Source: Pyxidicoccus parkwaysis
GTDB taxonomy: Bacteria; Myxococcota; Myxococcia; Myxococcales; Myxococcaceae
Assembly (NCBI RefSeq): GCF_017301735.1
Contig: NZ_CP071090.1
Location: forward strand, 3,710,001 to 3,774,000
Length of the DNA: 64,000 nucleotides
Reading direction: 5' to 3'
In this document: positions 1-9,925 of the stretch, one piece after another
How positions within the stretch are numbered: position 1 is the first letter of the stretch
How the letters are laid out: each line of letters starts with the position of its first letter
The notes under the pieces: model-generated
Database searches by the model: none
What the model was told of the DNA's origin: nothing
What the model saw: the letters and a program-made list of their open reading frames with translations, nothing else
Translations under genes and position numbers: made by a program

Positions 1-1626
<1,626 letters not shown>

Positions 1627-1641
1627 GCGGAGGACCGGCCC

Positions 1642-3288
1642 GTGGACCTCAAGAGCAAGCTGGCTCGGTTGAATGGGGTGGGGCTCGGGGGCAAGGCTCC
1701 GGCGAAGCCCGCCGTGGCCGTGGTTGCCGAGGGACAGGGTGGGGGTGCGACAGCACAGCCGCGCACGGATGCGGGGGCGGTGACTGTCGCTGAGCGGGCC
1801 GAGGTGCGCGTCGAAGCGGAGGCTCCTGTTGATGCTCCGGGCGCACCGCGACTGAGCACGAGTGTGTCCCGCCTCGAGGCGGGGACTGACGCTGAGAGAG
1901 CTTCGGGTGCACCACTGCTGAACGTGAGTGTTCCTCGATGGAACGCGGGCTCGGCTCTTTCCACGCCGGTCGTTCCATCCGCGACGGTCGTCACCGGTTC
2001 CGAACCTCTACGTTCGCAGGATCCGCGCATCGCCACGTTGCAGCGGATGCTCGTGGACTGGTCGAAGCGCCAGGAGACTTCCTCCGCGCGGCGCGCTCAG
2101 GCTCCGGCACCGCCGCGCCCCGGTCCACTGCCCGTGGAAGCGCGGTCGACGGCGTTCGGCACGGTGCATGTCTCCGAGCGCGTCCTTCCTCCCGAGCACC
2201 GTCATGGCAGTGCGCCGCTCGCGGGAGCACTCGACGTGGAGGGCGAGCTGGTCGCGAGCCTCGCGCTCCAGGCGGAGCTCGCGGGCGTGGATTTCCAGCG
2301 GATGCTCTTCCTCGACACGGAGACCACGGGTCTCGCGGGCGGCACGGGCACGGTGCCGTTCCTGGTGGGCCTCGCCTGGTTCGAGGGGCGCTCGCTCCGC
2401 GTCCACCAGCTCTTCCTTCGCAAGCTGGGCGAGGAGTCGCCGATGCTTCGCGTGCTCGCGGAGCGCATGGCGCAGTCCTCATGCCTCGTGACGTTCAACG
2501 GCAAGAGCTTCGACTGGCCGCTGCTGCGTACACGCTTCGTGCTCAACCGCGTGCCGACTCCCACCGAGCTTCCGCACCTGGACCTGCTGCACTGTGCCCG
2601 CCGCGTCTTCAAACACCGGGGCTCTGGTGCACGGCTCGTCCAGATGGAGGAGACCGTCCTCGGTCATCGTCGCGTCGGTGACGTGGATGGCTCGCTCATT
2701 CCCGAGCTGTACTTCCGCTTCCTGCGCGGTGGCGATGGTTCGGCGCTGACTCCCGTGCTGGAGCACAACGTCAACGACCTGCTGCTCCTGGCCGCGCTGC
2801 TGGGCGAGTTGGTGCGGCGCTTCCGCGCGGGCAGTGTCGGCGCCTCGGTGTCGTCCAGTGAGGACCCGCGAGATCTGCTGGGCTTCGCGGGAGTGGCACT
2901 GCGCGCTCGGGACTATGAGCGCGCGCAGGCCTTCGCCCGTGCTGCCGCAGCGGGCGACAACGGCGCGGTGGGCGTGGAGGCGTTGGCCCTCGCTTCGCGC
3001 CTGTGTCGGAAGGCAGGGGACTCCGCGACGGCGGCGGAGCACCTGCACCGGGCGCTGCGGTCCGCGCGGGGCTTCCAGGCTGCCACGCTCCATCTGGAGC
3101 TGACCAAGCTCTACGAGCACGCGCTCAAGGACCTGCCGAAAGCACTCCAGCACGCGCGGCTCGCAGCGGCCGCCGAGCTTCCCGAGGACCATCAGCGCCG
3201 CGTCGCTCGGCTCGAAGGACGCATTGCCCGCCTGGCCCGGGCATATCCGCTGGACCTCGCCGCGCGGCCCGAGCGCTCCGGAGTGTGA
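1642..3288 (+). CDS. mrfB: MrfB/YprB-like DEDD exonuclease with C-terminal TPR region
   Basis: This is a 548-aa protein with a GTG start, preceded by GGAGGA about 7 nt upstream. Residues 1-200 are low-complexity and hold an imperfect duplication (GAPRLSTSVSRLEAG then GAPLLNVSVPRWNAG, about residues 67-103). The RNase H-like exonuclease domain covers about residues 220-390. It shows the DEDD residues: D225 and E227 in FLDTETTGLAGG, D291 in FNGKSFDW, and D379 in HNVNDLLLL. Residues 400-530 look like TPR helices, as in Bacillus MrfB. The gene sits 15 nt after the helicase and is probably co-transcribed. Family knowledge: MrfA and MrfB act together in repair independent of UvrABC. The long disordered N-terminus is unusual compared with the Firmicute protein. 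Confidence 0.85.
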   Translation: MDLKSKLARLNGVGLGGKAPAKPAVAVVAEGQGGGATAQPRTDAGAVTVAERAEVRVEAEAPVDAPGAPRLSTSVSRLEAGTDAERASGAPLLNVSVPRWNAGSALSTPVVPSATVVTGSEPLRSQDPRIATLQRMLVDWSKRQETSSARRAQAPAPPRPGPLPVEARSTAFGTVHVSERVLPPEHRHGSAPLAGALDVEGELVASLALQAELAGVDFQRMLFLDTETTGLAGGTGTVPFLVGLAWFEGRSLRVHQLFLRKLGEESPMLRVLAERMAQSSCLVTFNGKSFDWPLLRTRFVLNRVPTPTELPHLDLLHCARRVFKHRGSGARLVQMEETVLGHRRVGDVDGSLIPELYFRFLRGGDGSALTPVLEHNVNDLLLLAALLGELVRRFRAGSVGASVSSSEDPRDLLGFAGVALRARDYERAQAFARAAAAGDNGAVGVEALALASRLCRKAGDSATAAEHLHRALRSARGFQAATLHLELTKLYEHALKDLPKALQHARLAAAAELPEDHQRRVARLEGRIARLARAYPLDLAARPERSGV

Positions 3289-3322
3289 ACGGAGCCCACG
3301 AGCGCAGGACCTCGACCGCAGC

Positions 3323-3485
3323 GCCGCATTCAACTCCGGCATGGAACTGCCTGCCTCCGACCGCAGCGCCGCATCTACCTCCGTTGCTGCATGCTCACGG
3401 AGGCAGGACGCCTTCGCTGCGTCCACCTCCGGGCCTCAACTCCCGAACGTGCAGGGCTACTACCGGAGTGCTGCGTCAACCTCCG
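3323..3485. repeat. four degenerate copies of a 16-bp unit, decayed coding repeat
   Basis: Four related 16-base units start at 3323, 3368, 3416 and 3470 (approximate consensus GCYGCRTYNACCTCCG). Spacings are 45, 48 and 54 bases, all multiples of three. The first two share an identical 16-base flank-plus-core at 3314-3329 and 3359-3374. Read on the minus strand in the frame of the RNA ligase they give PEVDAALR, PEVDAAKA, TEVDAALR and PELNAALR. Only the copy at 3470 lies inside the gene. The others lie beyond its stop codon, with a further in-frame TGA in between. They look like remnants of a longer repeated C-terminal tail. Confidence 0.7.
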
Positions 3486-4422
3486 GCGCCGCTCGCTCGC
3501 GGAGGCTGGCGTCCAGCCGCTCCTCCTCGGCGGGCGTGAGCGCGCGGTAGGCCGTCGGGAACGCCAGTTCCAGGTCCACGCGCACGTCCAGCACCACTTC
3601 GTCGAGCACCACTGCCCGCGACGCCCGGCCGCACTTGGACACCGCGCTCGCGATGCGCGCCGGATTGACCAGCCGTGCCGCCCACGCGCACAGCTCCTCC
3701 AGCGACAGTCGCTGTCCCGCATCCCACGCGGCGCTCTCGTCGAAGCGTGCCTCGTCGAACTCCTCGATCTTCCGCTTCCAGGCCATGCGCTCACCCGGGG
3801 CCGCGCGCGCATCCGCCTTGATGACCAGTCCCTCGGCCACATTGTCCGAGAGCGGCGGAAGGCCGAGCAGGGCGGGAATCCGCGTCGTGGCCCGCGTGGG
3901 CACGGTGCCCATCTCCGAGCGCGGTCCACGCCGCACCACCGGCGGCGTCAGCAGCCTCGCCTCGCGAGCCAGCGCCTCCACTTCGTGGTGCGCGAGCAAC
4001 ACGCCCTCGTCCTCCTCCGAATCAGCCACGAGCACGTCGAACACCGCCCACCGCAGGTCCGGCGCATACCAGATGCCGGTCTGCACGGGCGCCATCCCGG
4101 GCACCGCGGGCACGTCCGGGTGCGGGTAGCGGCCGCCGAAGAGCTCGCCGTACAGGTACACGTCACGCCCCTCGGCGCCCATGGCATGGGCCAACCGCAG
4201 CGCACTGTCCGTCAGCTCCGCGCGGAGGAGCTGCCAGCCGAAGAACGGCTCATCATCCGCCAGCCAGGCCTTCCGCTTGCCGAACCGGACCGAGCCCCCG
4301 CGCACGCCCACAACCAGCTGCGCGCCATGGAGCTTCTCCAGGGCCACCCAGGTACCTCCCGGGCCGGCGCGGTCCTTCACGTCTCGGGACGCGGGCATCT
4401 TGAGGAAGGGACGGAAGCGCAT
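3460..4422 (-). CDS. RNA ligase, T4 Rnl2-like family
   Basis: A 320-aa protein with all nucleotidyltransferase motifs of the Rnl2 family: motif I EKLHG with the adenylated lysine at about K30, a GKRK segment, motif III LYGELFGGRYP, motif IV EGLVIK, and motif V KRKIEEF. Family knowledge: such enzymes seal nicks in RNA duplexes through an enzyme-AMP intermediate. No RNA-repair partner (kinase/phosphatase, Hen1, RtcB) lies next to it, so its substrate is unknown. It faces away from slyD on its right and converges with mrfB on its left. The last eight residues, PEVDAALR, are the first unit of a degenerate repeat that continues in frame past the TAG stop, so the protein may once have been longer. 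Confidence 0.87.
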   Translation of the reverse strand: MRFRPFLKMPASRDVKDRAGPGGTWVALEKLHGAQLVVGVRGGSVRFGKRKAWLADDEPFFGWQLLRAELTDSALRLAHAMGAEGRDVYLYGELFGGRYPHPDVPAVPGMAPVQTGIWYAPDLRWAVFDVLVADSEEDEGVLLAHHEVEALAREARLLTPPVVRRGPRSEMGTVPTRATTRIPALLGLPPLSDNVAEGLVIKADARAAPGERMAWKRKIEEFDEARFDESAAWDAGQRLSLEELCAWAARLVNPARIASAVSKCGRASRAVVLDEVVLDVRVDLELAFPTAYRALTPAEEERLDASLRERAAPEVDAALR

Positions 4423-4642
4423 GACACCCTCGGAGCAGGAGCACCCGGCACCGGGAGGGCGCCGCGCGTGCCCTCCGGACGTCCGCCTTCAATCCAGGCT
4501 GACTCCCCGGCCGGACCCGGGCCTCTGTCCCACATTCCTCCATCGACGGAATCGGACAGAAGGCGGAGCAGGGACGCTCGCTCCATTGTCAGACAGGCAC
4601 ATCATTGAGGCATGTGCCATCGCCGTGCGCTATGAGGGCCCC

Positions 4643-5170
4643 ATGAAAATTACCAAGGACAGCGTCGTCTCCATCGATTTCCGCCTCGACCTCGGTGACG
4701 GGAAGACGGTGGACGAGAGCGAGCCCGGCGAGCCGCTCGTCTACCTGCAAGGGTACGACGAGCTCGTTCCCGGCCTGGAGAAGGCGCTGGAGGGCAAGGC
4801 GAAGGGTGACACCCTGCAGGTCACCGTCACCCCCGACGAGGGCTATGGCGACTACGACCCGGATGGCCTCGAGGAGGTCCCCCGCAGCGAGTTCCCCGAG
4901 GGCCTGGAGCTCGTCGCCGGCGGCGTGCTCAGCGCCACCGACCCGGATGGCGACGAGGTCGACTTCTTCATCAAGGAAGTGAAGGGCGACACCGTGCTGG
5001 TGGACTTCAACCACCCGCTCGCCGGCAAGACGCTCCACTTCAACGTCACCGTGCGTGACGTGCGCGCCGCCACGCCCGAGGAGCTCGAGCACGGCCACGC
5101 GCATGGTCCGCATGACCATGACCACGACGAGGAGCACGACCACGGCGACGGCGAGAAGCACGACCACTGA
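4643..5170 (+). CDS. slyD: SlyD-like FKBP-type peptidyl-prolyl isomerase with His-rich tail
   Basis: A 175-aa protein. The FKBP fold occupies residues 1-65 and about 125-142, with the insert-in-flap chaperone domain between them. The conserved VDFNHPLAGKTLHF stretch is near residues 120-132. Residues 150-175 are a histidine/aspartate-rich metal-binding tail, as in E. coli SlyD. The start is the ATG of MKITKDS; AGGG lies four bases upstream, and longer in-frame extensions look non-coding. Family role: proline isomerisation, chaperoning and nickel delivery for metalloenzymes in the cytoplasm. It stands alone, converging with the collagen-repeat gene that ends only 21 bases away. Confidence 0.93.
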   Translation: MKITKDSVVSIDFRLDLGDGKTVDESEPGEPLVYLQGYDELVPGLEKALEGKAKGDTLQVTVTPDEGYGDYDPDGLEEVPRSEFPEGLELVAGGVLSATDPDGDEVDFFIKEVKGDTVLVDFNHPLAGKTLHFNVTVRDVRAATPEELEHGHAHGPHDHDHDEEHDHGDGEKHDH

Positions 5171-5191
5171 TGCCGGTGGCCGTGCCTTCGC

Positions 5192-6658
5192 TCAGAGTTT
5201 CGTGACGGTGACGCCCTTGCGGGCAATGAAGAACCAGCTCTCGAAGACCCCACCCGGAAGGTGTGGGGTCGCCACGCCGCCGAGCAGCGTCTCCGTCGAG
5301 GCCGAGTACACGCGCTCCTTGTAGTCGTAGATGGTCCCCAGGTGGATGCGGATGAGCACGCGGCATCCGAAGGGGATGGCCTGCTGCACCACCGTGGCGT
5401 CATCAGTCATTGCCCAGGTCAGCACGGTGCTGCTGTCGGCGAAGACGCTGCCGTGCAGCGTGAGCATGTTCATGGGCGCCGACGGCTTCTGCGGGTCCGG
5501 GTTGGGCTCCATCCACACCTGGATGAGGCGCGGCATCCGCTCGATGAAGCGGCTGGCCAGCTCCGACTTCAGGTGGACCTGGATCTTCTCCAGGTTCCCC
5601 ATGGTGCCCGTCGCGTCATGGGGCCAGTTGATTTCGTCAATCCACGGGTACTCCTCGAGTGTGCCCCCGGTGCCCGCCGGGCCTTGAGGACCGATGGGGC
5701 CCGTCGGTCCCATGGGCCCGGTGGGACCTTGAGGGCCCGTGGGCCCAGCGGGACCGGTGGCTCCCGTGTCGCCCTTGAGACCCTGGGGGCCTTGAGCGCC
5801 GGTCGCGCCCGTCGCACCGGTGTCTCCCTTGATGCCCTGGGGACCCTGCGCACCTGCTGGGCCCGCGGGGCCCGTCGCGCCGGTGTCTCCCTTCAGCCCC
5901 TGCGTGCCGGCCGTGCCGGGGTCTCCCTTCGGACCTTGTGCGCCTTGCGCGCCTGCTGGGCCCGTAGGGCCGGCGGGGCCCGTGGCTCCCGTATCGCCCT
6001 TGAGCCCCTGAGGACCCGCGGGGCCGGCTGGGCCAACGGGGCCCGTGTTGCCCGGGTCTCCCTTCAGACCCTGGGGGCCTGCCGGTCCCGTCTCGCCTTG
6101 AGGGCCCGGAATCAACTCCACGTCGAGCGGCGCGCCGTCGTAGTGCCAGCGTCCCTCCGCGTCCTTCACGAAGTCGCCGCTGTGCTTGTGGTTGCCCACC
6201 GCGACGAACAGTGACGGGTCCTGCTCCACCGTGAAGCCGTCCTCCGAGAGCAGCCGCGCCACCACCAGCGCATCCGGCCCCGGCGTCGTCGCGTCGTCCG
6301 GCTCCAGCGTGGCCGTCGTCGTCAGCAGGAACAGCGTGGGCACGCCGCCCATGCGCAGGTTGGCCTGGTCGCTCTCCTGGGCTCGCAGCACCACGCGCCA
6401 CGGGCCCGCGCCGGAGGGCAGGGGGAACGACTTCGCCGTCTCCAGCGAAAGCCGCACGCCCCCTGGTGAGAAGGCGACGCCGGGCGAGAGGACGACGGTG
6501 GCCGCGACGTCCACCTTGAAGCCCCAGGCGACGCGGCCCAGGCCCACGGTGCGTCGCAGGTCCAGCACGCTCTCCCGGAGGCGGTTCTGCATGTGCTCCA
6601 GGTGGTCCGCGGTGACGCGGAGTCCCTCCAGGAATCGGCTGCGCGCGTCTTCGGCCAT
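5192..6658 (-). CDS. collagen-repeat protein, probable tail fibre of the contractile particle
   Basis: A 488-aa protein in three parts. Residues 1-184 form a beta-rich head, with [12 protein letters not shown] near the start suggesting a short helix. Residues 185-331 are about 49 uninterrupted Gly-X-Y triplets, with GLKGDT or a close variant six times. Lys-Gly-Asp triplets are known to stabilise collagen-like triple helices in bacteria and phages. Residues 332-488 are a globular C-terminal domain, probably the receptor-binding or trimerisation tip. It is the last gene of the tail-like block and follows the preceding gene by 24 nt. Phage fibres often sit at this end of a baseplate module, so a fibre role is inferred from position and architecture. 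No signal peptide is visible, which argues against a secreted surface collagen. Confidence 0.72.
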   Translation of the reverse strand: MAEDARSRFLEGLRVTADHLEHMQNRLRESVLDLRRTVGLGRVAWGFKVDVAATVVLSPGVAFSPGGVRLSLETAKSFPLPSGAGPWRVVLRAQESDQANLRMGGVPTLFLLTTTATLEPDDATTPGPDALVVARLLSEDGFTVEQDPSLFVAVGNHKHSGDFVKDAEGRWHYDGAPLDVELIPGPQGETGPAGPQGLKGDPGNTGPVGPAGPAGPQGLKGDTGATGPAGPTGPAGAQGAQGPKGDPGTAGTQGLKGDTGATGPAGPAGAQGPQGIKGDTGATGATGAQGPQGLKGDTGATGPAGPTGPQGPTGPMGPTGPIGPQGPAGTGGTLEEYPWIDEINWPHDATGTMGNLEKIQVHLKSELASRFIERMPRLIQVWMEPNPDPQKPSAPMNMLTLHGSVFADSSTVLTWAMTDDATVVQQAIPFGCRVLIRIHLGTIYDYKERVYSASTETLLGGVATPHLPGGVFESWFFIARKGVTVTKL

Positions 6659-6682
6659 GAACGAGCTCCTGATGCGAGTCGG

Positions 6683-8464
6683 TTACTTCGACACCACGAC
6701 GACGAGGTCCCTCACGGTGACGGTGCCGGAGGCCAGACTGGTGATGCGCACGCTCGCCGTCTTCCCTGTCACGTCGAGCGTGAAGCTGCTTCCCTCGGGC
6801 GGCCACAGCGCGGCCACACCCCGAGCCGTCGGAGTGATGCGCATCTCCGGCGTGCCCGTCACCGGAGCCACGGCCCCCGTCAGCACGGGCAACAGCCGCA
6901 CCGGTGGAGCGACGACTGAGTTCTTCCGCGCATGTCCAATCACGTGGATGCGCCCACCCAGCGAGCCGGACAAGGTGAGCGCCGCGGGCAGCGGCTCCCA
7001 CGGGCCAGTGGGCGCGCCACGGCGCAGGGGCAGGGGAGTCTCTCCCGTCGCGTATCGGCCCAGGCTCCACTCCACGGTGCCACGGCCCACCAGCACCGCG
7101 GCCCACGGAAGCTCTCCGCGCAGCGTCACGGGCTTGGGGAACTCGAACAGCGTCCACGTGTCCGACGTGTCTCCCGTGGCGGGCGCCTCCAGCACCACGG
7201 GGGTGGTGGCTGATGCTCCCTCCAGCGCCGGGCCCGCGGTGCCCTCGGCGGACGCATCTTTCTGGTGCGAGAGCAGCAGCACCCGCACCTCCGCGCCACC
7301 GGCCCGCGCGCGCAGCGGAAGTCGGATGCCCGTCAGCTCCACGAGGTCCGAGGCCTCCGTGAGCCGCACGCACGCGGCCCGCTCCGCGTCCAGCACCAGG
7401 TCCGCTTCCGGAGCCACGGCGGGGCCCACGGGCGGAAGCCCGCGCTCCGGAGGCAGCGTCGCGGCCACCGTGAGCCGCACCTCCTCCAGCTTCTTCGTGC
7501 CGGAGGACAACAGGGTGAGCGGCACGTCCTGCGCGCCCTCGGTGGCGAAGACGAGGTCCTGTCGTCCCTCGGGCTCCAGCGGCGTGCGCACCAGATAGCT
7601 CAGCTTGCGGGTCCCCGCCGTCAGCCCGAGCTGTCCGGGCTGCCGCGCCACCAGCTCCACGTGGAAGCTGCGCTCCTCGGGATGGTCCGGGTCGCCCGTG
7701 AGCTTCGCGAAGGCGTCCCGCAGCGACACCGTGAGCTTCGTGGCGCTGCCCACGCGCTTGAAGTCATCAGGCCCGTCACCCGGCTGCACCGGCCCGGGCC
7801 ACGTCCACACCGGCGCGCCGCCGTCGATGCGCAGCTCCAGGTCTCCCGGCAGCGCGGGCAGCTCCACCGCGAGCCGGGAGCCCGCGACGTTGTCCGTGAA
7901 GGCCGAGGCCTGGCTCGCGGTCAGCTCGATCAGCAGGCGCTCCGTGCGGACCTCGGCGGTGAAGCGCGCCACCGAGGTGCTCGGGTCATCCGCGGCCTCA
8001 CTGTACGGCGGCGGGTAGACGTACCCGTTGGCGAACGCATTGCCCGTCCACGCGCGCACCCCGGTGATGGAGAGATAGCCGCCCGGAAACGAACCGCTGG
8101 AGCGGTAGCTCTCTCCGACGAGGGCCACCGCGCTCACCGTGCGCGGCGTCCCAAAGTCCACCACCACGGCGAGGGCGCCCTCCGGACCGTCCTGCCGGCG
8201 CACCTGGCCCACCGCGCTGAGCGCACTCCAGCTCGCGCGGTCGGCCTGCACGACGACGTCCAGCTCGCGCACCAACGCGTTGCCCGGGAGCTTCACCTCC
8301 AGGGCCGCTGTCGCCGTGCCATTGGCCACGCGCTGCGGTGCGAACCGCACCTCGCGGATGGGCTCCGCGATGGCGTACGACGCGAGCTCCGCCTGCATGA
8401 CGACGCCCGAGGCGCCCGCGGCGGCCTCCAGCACGCCACCGGTCTTGCCGGATGGGGCGGCCAT
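6683..8464 (-). CDS. beta-rich protein of the tail-like cluster, unknown function
   Basis: A 593-aa protein with no family I recognise. Composition and hydrophobic alternation suggest several beta-sandwich or jelly-roll domains. A stretch around residues 95-130 (VVVDFGTPRTVSAVALVGESY) resembles discoidin or F5/8-type carbohydrate-binding domains, where a hydrophobic strand follows an early Asp/Phe. There is no signal peptide and no membrane segment. It starts 3 nt after the preceding gene and lies 24 nt before the collagen-repeat gene, so it is co-transcribed with them. A structural or adhesive part of the fibre/baseplate assembly is an inference from position only. Confidence 0.6.
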   Translation of the reverse strand: MAAPSGKTGGVLEAAAGASGVVMQAELASYAIAEPIREVRFAPQRVANGTATAALEVKLPGNALVRELDVVVQADRASWSALSAVGQVRRQDGPEGALAVVVDFGTPRTVSAVALVGESYRSSGSFPGGYLSITGVRAWTGNAFANGYVYPPPYSEAADDPSTSVARFTAEVRTERLLIELTASQASAFTDNVAGSRLAVELPALPGDLELRIDGGAPVWTWPGPVQPGDGPDDFKRVGSATKLTVSLRDAFAKLTGDPDHPEERSFHVELVARQPGQLGLTAGTRKLSYLVRTPLEPEGRQDLVFATEGAQDVPLTLLSSGTKKLEEVRLTVAATLPPERGLPPVGPAVAPEADLVLDAERAACVRLTEASDLVELTGIRLPLRARAGGAEVRVLLLSHQKDASAEGTAGPALEGASATTPVVLEAPATGDTSDTWTLFEFPKPVTLRGELPWAAVLVGRGTVEWSLGRYATGETPLPLRRGAPTGPWEPLPAALTLSGSLGGRIHVIGHARKNSVVAPPVRLLPVLTGAVAPVTGTPEMRITPTARGVAALWPPEGSSFTLDVTGKTASVRITSLASGTVTVRDLVVVVSK

Positions 8465-8467
8465 GGC

Positions 8468-9175
8468 TCAGCTGTACGCCTTCGCGCCCTGGAGCACGCG
8501 GTATGCCGCGTCGAGCGACGTGGTGGGGTCCGCGTCATTCAGCACGATGTCCGCCTGCTGGAGGATGCCGTACATCTGCGCGCGCTCGTTGTCGGTGAGG
8601 TCCGCCGCCGTGGCCCTGCGCTCCAGGATGGAGCGTGCCTGCTCGACGTACGGTGCCACCTGGTCCACGGTGCGGTGCTGGAAGCCGACGTGCGCCTTGT
8701 CCACCAGGCCCAGCTCGATGTTGGTGGGCGGCACCAGCACCAGGTCCACCACCGTGCCTTTGGCCACGCGCGTGCCGGGCTTCACGCTCTGCTGCACCAC
8801 GCGCGGGGTGCTGAAGGCGACGACGGGCTTCAGGCGCTCGACGTAGGCGTCCACCCGGGAGAGGTTGAGCTGCGGGGCGGTGATCTCCACGCCGTCGCGG
8901 ACGATGACCATCTCCGCCGCCTTCGAGCCCACCTCGATGGCTCCGGCGAGGTTCGCGTTGTACGTCGCCGTCCGCGTGGGCGTCGTCGTGGCCGTGGCCT
9001 TCGTGTCCGTGGCCGTAGCCAGCGGCGACGTGGCAATCGTCGCCGCCAGCTCCGCCTGGGGCTCCGTGGGGGTGGTGCGCGTCGTGGCCTTCGTGGCCGG
9101 GGTGCGCGTCGGCGCCTTCTCCGTCGTTCCCGTCCCGCTGCCCGCGCGCGTCTTCGTCGTCTTTCGGGTCGCCAT
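8468..9175 (-). CDS. Thr/Ala-rich protein with PASTA-like segment, tail-like cluster
   Basis: A 235-aa protein. Residues 1-72 are low complexity and rich in Ala, Thr and Lys, probably disordered. Residues about 110-150 contain a PASTA-like half motif in which VVQQSVKPGTRVAKGT resembles the P-x-G-T-x-V-x-x-G-T signature. The last 80 residues look helical. It follows the preceding PASTA protein by only 9 nt. PASTA domains are best known as muropeptide sensors in kinases and penicillin-binding proteins; here a structural spacer or a wall-binding role for the particle is equally possible. The cluster location is clear, the function is not. Confidence 0.6.
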   Translation of the reverse strand: MATRKTTKTRAGSGTGTTEKAPTRTPATKATTRTTPTEPQAELAATIATSPLATATDTKATATTTPTRTATYNANLAGAIEVGSKAAEMVIVRDGVEITAPQLNLSRVDAYVERLKPVVAFSTPRVVQQSVKPGTRVAKGTVVDLVLVPPTNIELGLVDKAHVGFQHRTVDQVAPYVEQARSILERRATAADLTDNERAQMYGILQQADIVLNDADPTTSLDAAYRVLQGAKAYS

Positions 9176-9184
9176 GGTCGTCTC

Positions 9185-9907
9185 TCACTTCTGCAGGTTC
9201 TGAACCTTGCCGAGCACCAGCCCCAGCGCCTCCAGGGCCTTCTTCGCCTCCACCAGCGTGAGGCCCGCCATCGACGGCACCTCCACGGTGGTCTCAATCT
9301 TCGGCGCCACCGCCACGGCGAGCGCCACCGTGCTGCCGCCCACCGGCACCAGCGTGCCCGCGGGAGGCGTCTGCACGAGCACCAGTGACAAGTCGTACTC
9401 GGGCCCCGGCGTGGACGGCGGCAGGTCCTTGCCCTGCGTATCCAACAAGCGCGCGACGGTGATGGCCTGCGCGCTCAGCGCGGTGCGCGCCTGCGTCAAC
9501 GTCATGCCGAACACCGAGGGCATGGGGATATGCGTGGCGGTGAGCGCCAGGTCCAGCGAGAGGTCTCCGGACGTCTCGGTGATGGCGACGTTGCTGGTGG
9601 CCACCGCGTAGCCGGGCGCCTCGGCGCGGATGGCATACGCACCGGGGACGAGCCCCTGGAGGTAGTGGATTTTGTCCGGCGGCACGGGCCGCACGGCCTC
9701 GATGGGCGGCGAGCCGGTGGAGGTGGCGGTGACGCGCACCGAGGCCAGGTCCACGCCGGGCGTGGTGATGCGCACCTTGACGGTGTGGACGTAGGCTTCG
9801 AGGTACTTGTGCAGGCCGTCGACGCCGTCGACCACGTCATTCCACGCCTGCGCGGTGAGTGGCTCTCCGGGGTTGACGTGCCGGGCGATGAAGGGGTTGA
9901 GCGCCAT
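9185..9907 (-). CDS. PASTA-domain protein with carboxypeptidase-regulatory-like domain
   Basis: A 240-aa protein. Residues 1-40 form a short N-terminal module (MALNPFIARHVNPGEPL). Residues 41-123 look like a beta-sandwich of the carboxypeptidase regulatory/PEGA type (GLVPGAYAIRAEAPGY). Residues 127-200 are a full PASTA domain (MPSVFGMTLTQAR then QTPPAGTLVPVGGSTV). Residues 208-240 are the first half of a second PASTA domain (VEVPSMAGLTLVEAKKAL), cut short by the stop codon. No signal peptide is present, so it is probably assembled in the cytoplasm with the tail-like particle. It starts 18 nt after the gpI-position gene. The truncated second PASTA domain followed by another PASTA-like protein suggests a split or eroded repeat array. 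Confidence 0.68.
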   Translation of the reverse strand: MALNPFIARHVNPGEPLTAQAWNDVVDGVDGLHKYLEAYVHTVKVRITTPGVDLASVRVTATSTGSPPIEAVRPVPPDKIHYLQGLVPGAYAIRAEAPGYAVATSNVAITETSGDLSLDLALTATHIPMPSVFGMTLTQARTALSAQAITVARLLDTQGKDLPPSTPGPEYDLSLVLVQTPPAGTLVPVGGSTVALAVAVAPKIETTVEVPSMAGLTLVEAKKALEALGLVLGKVQNLQK

Positions 9908-9925
9908 GTTGATTCCTTTCGTCCG

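Noticed and set aside
5666-6106. CRISPR or non-coding tandem repeat
   Set aside because: The repetition is a 9-base Gly-X-Y codon periodicity inside an intact frame, not separated by unique spacers.
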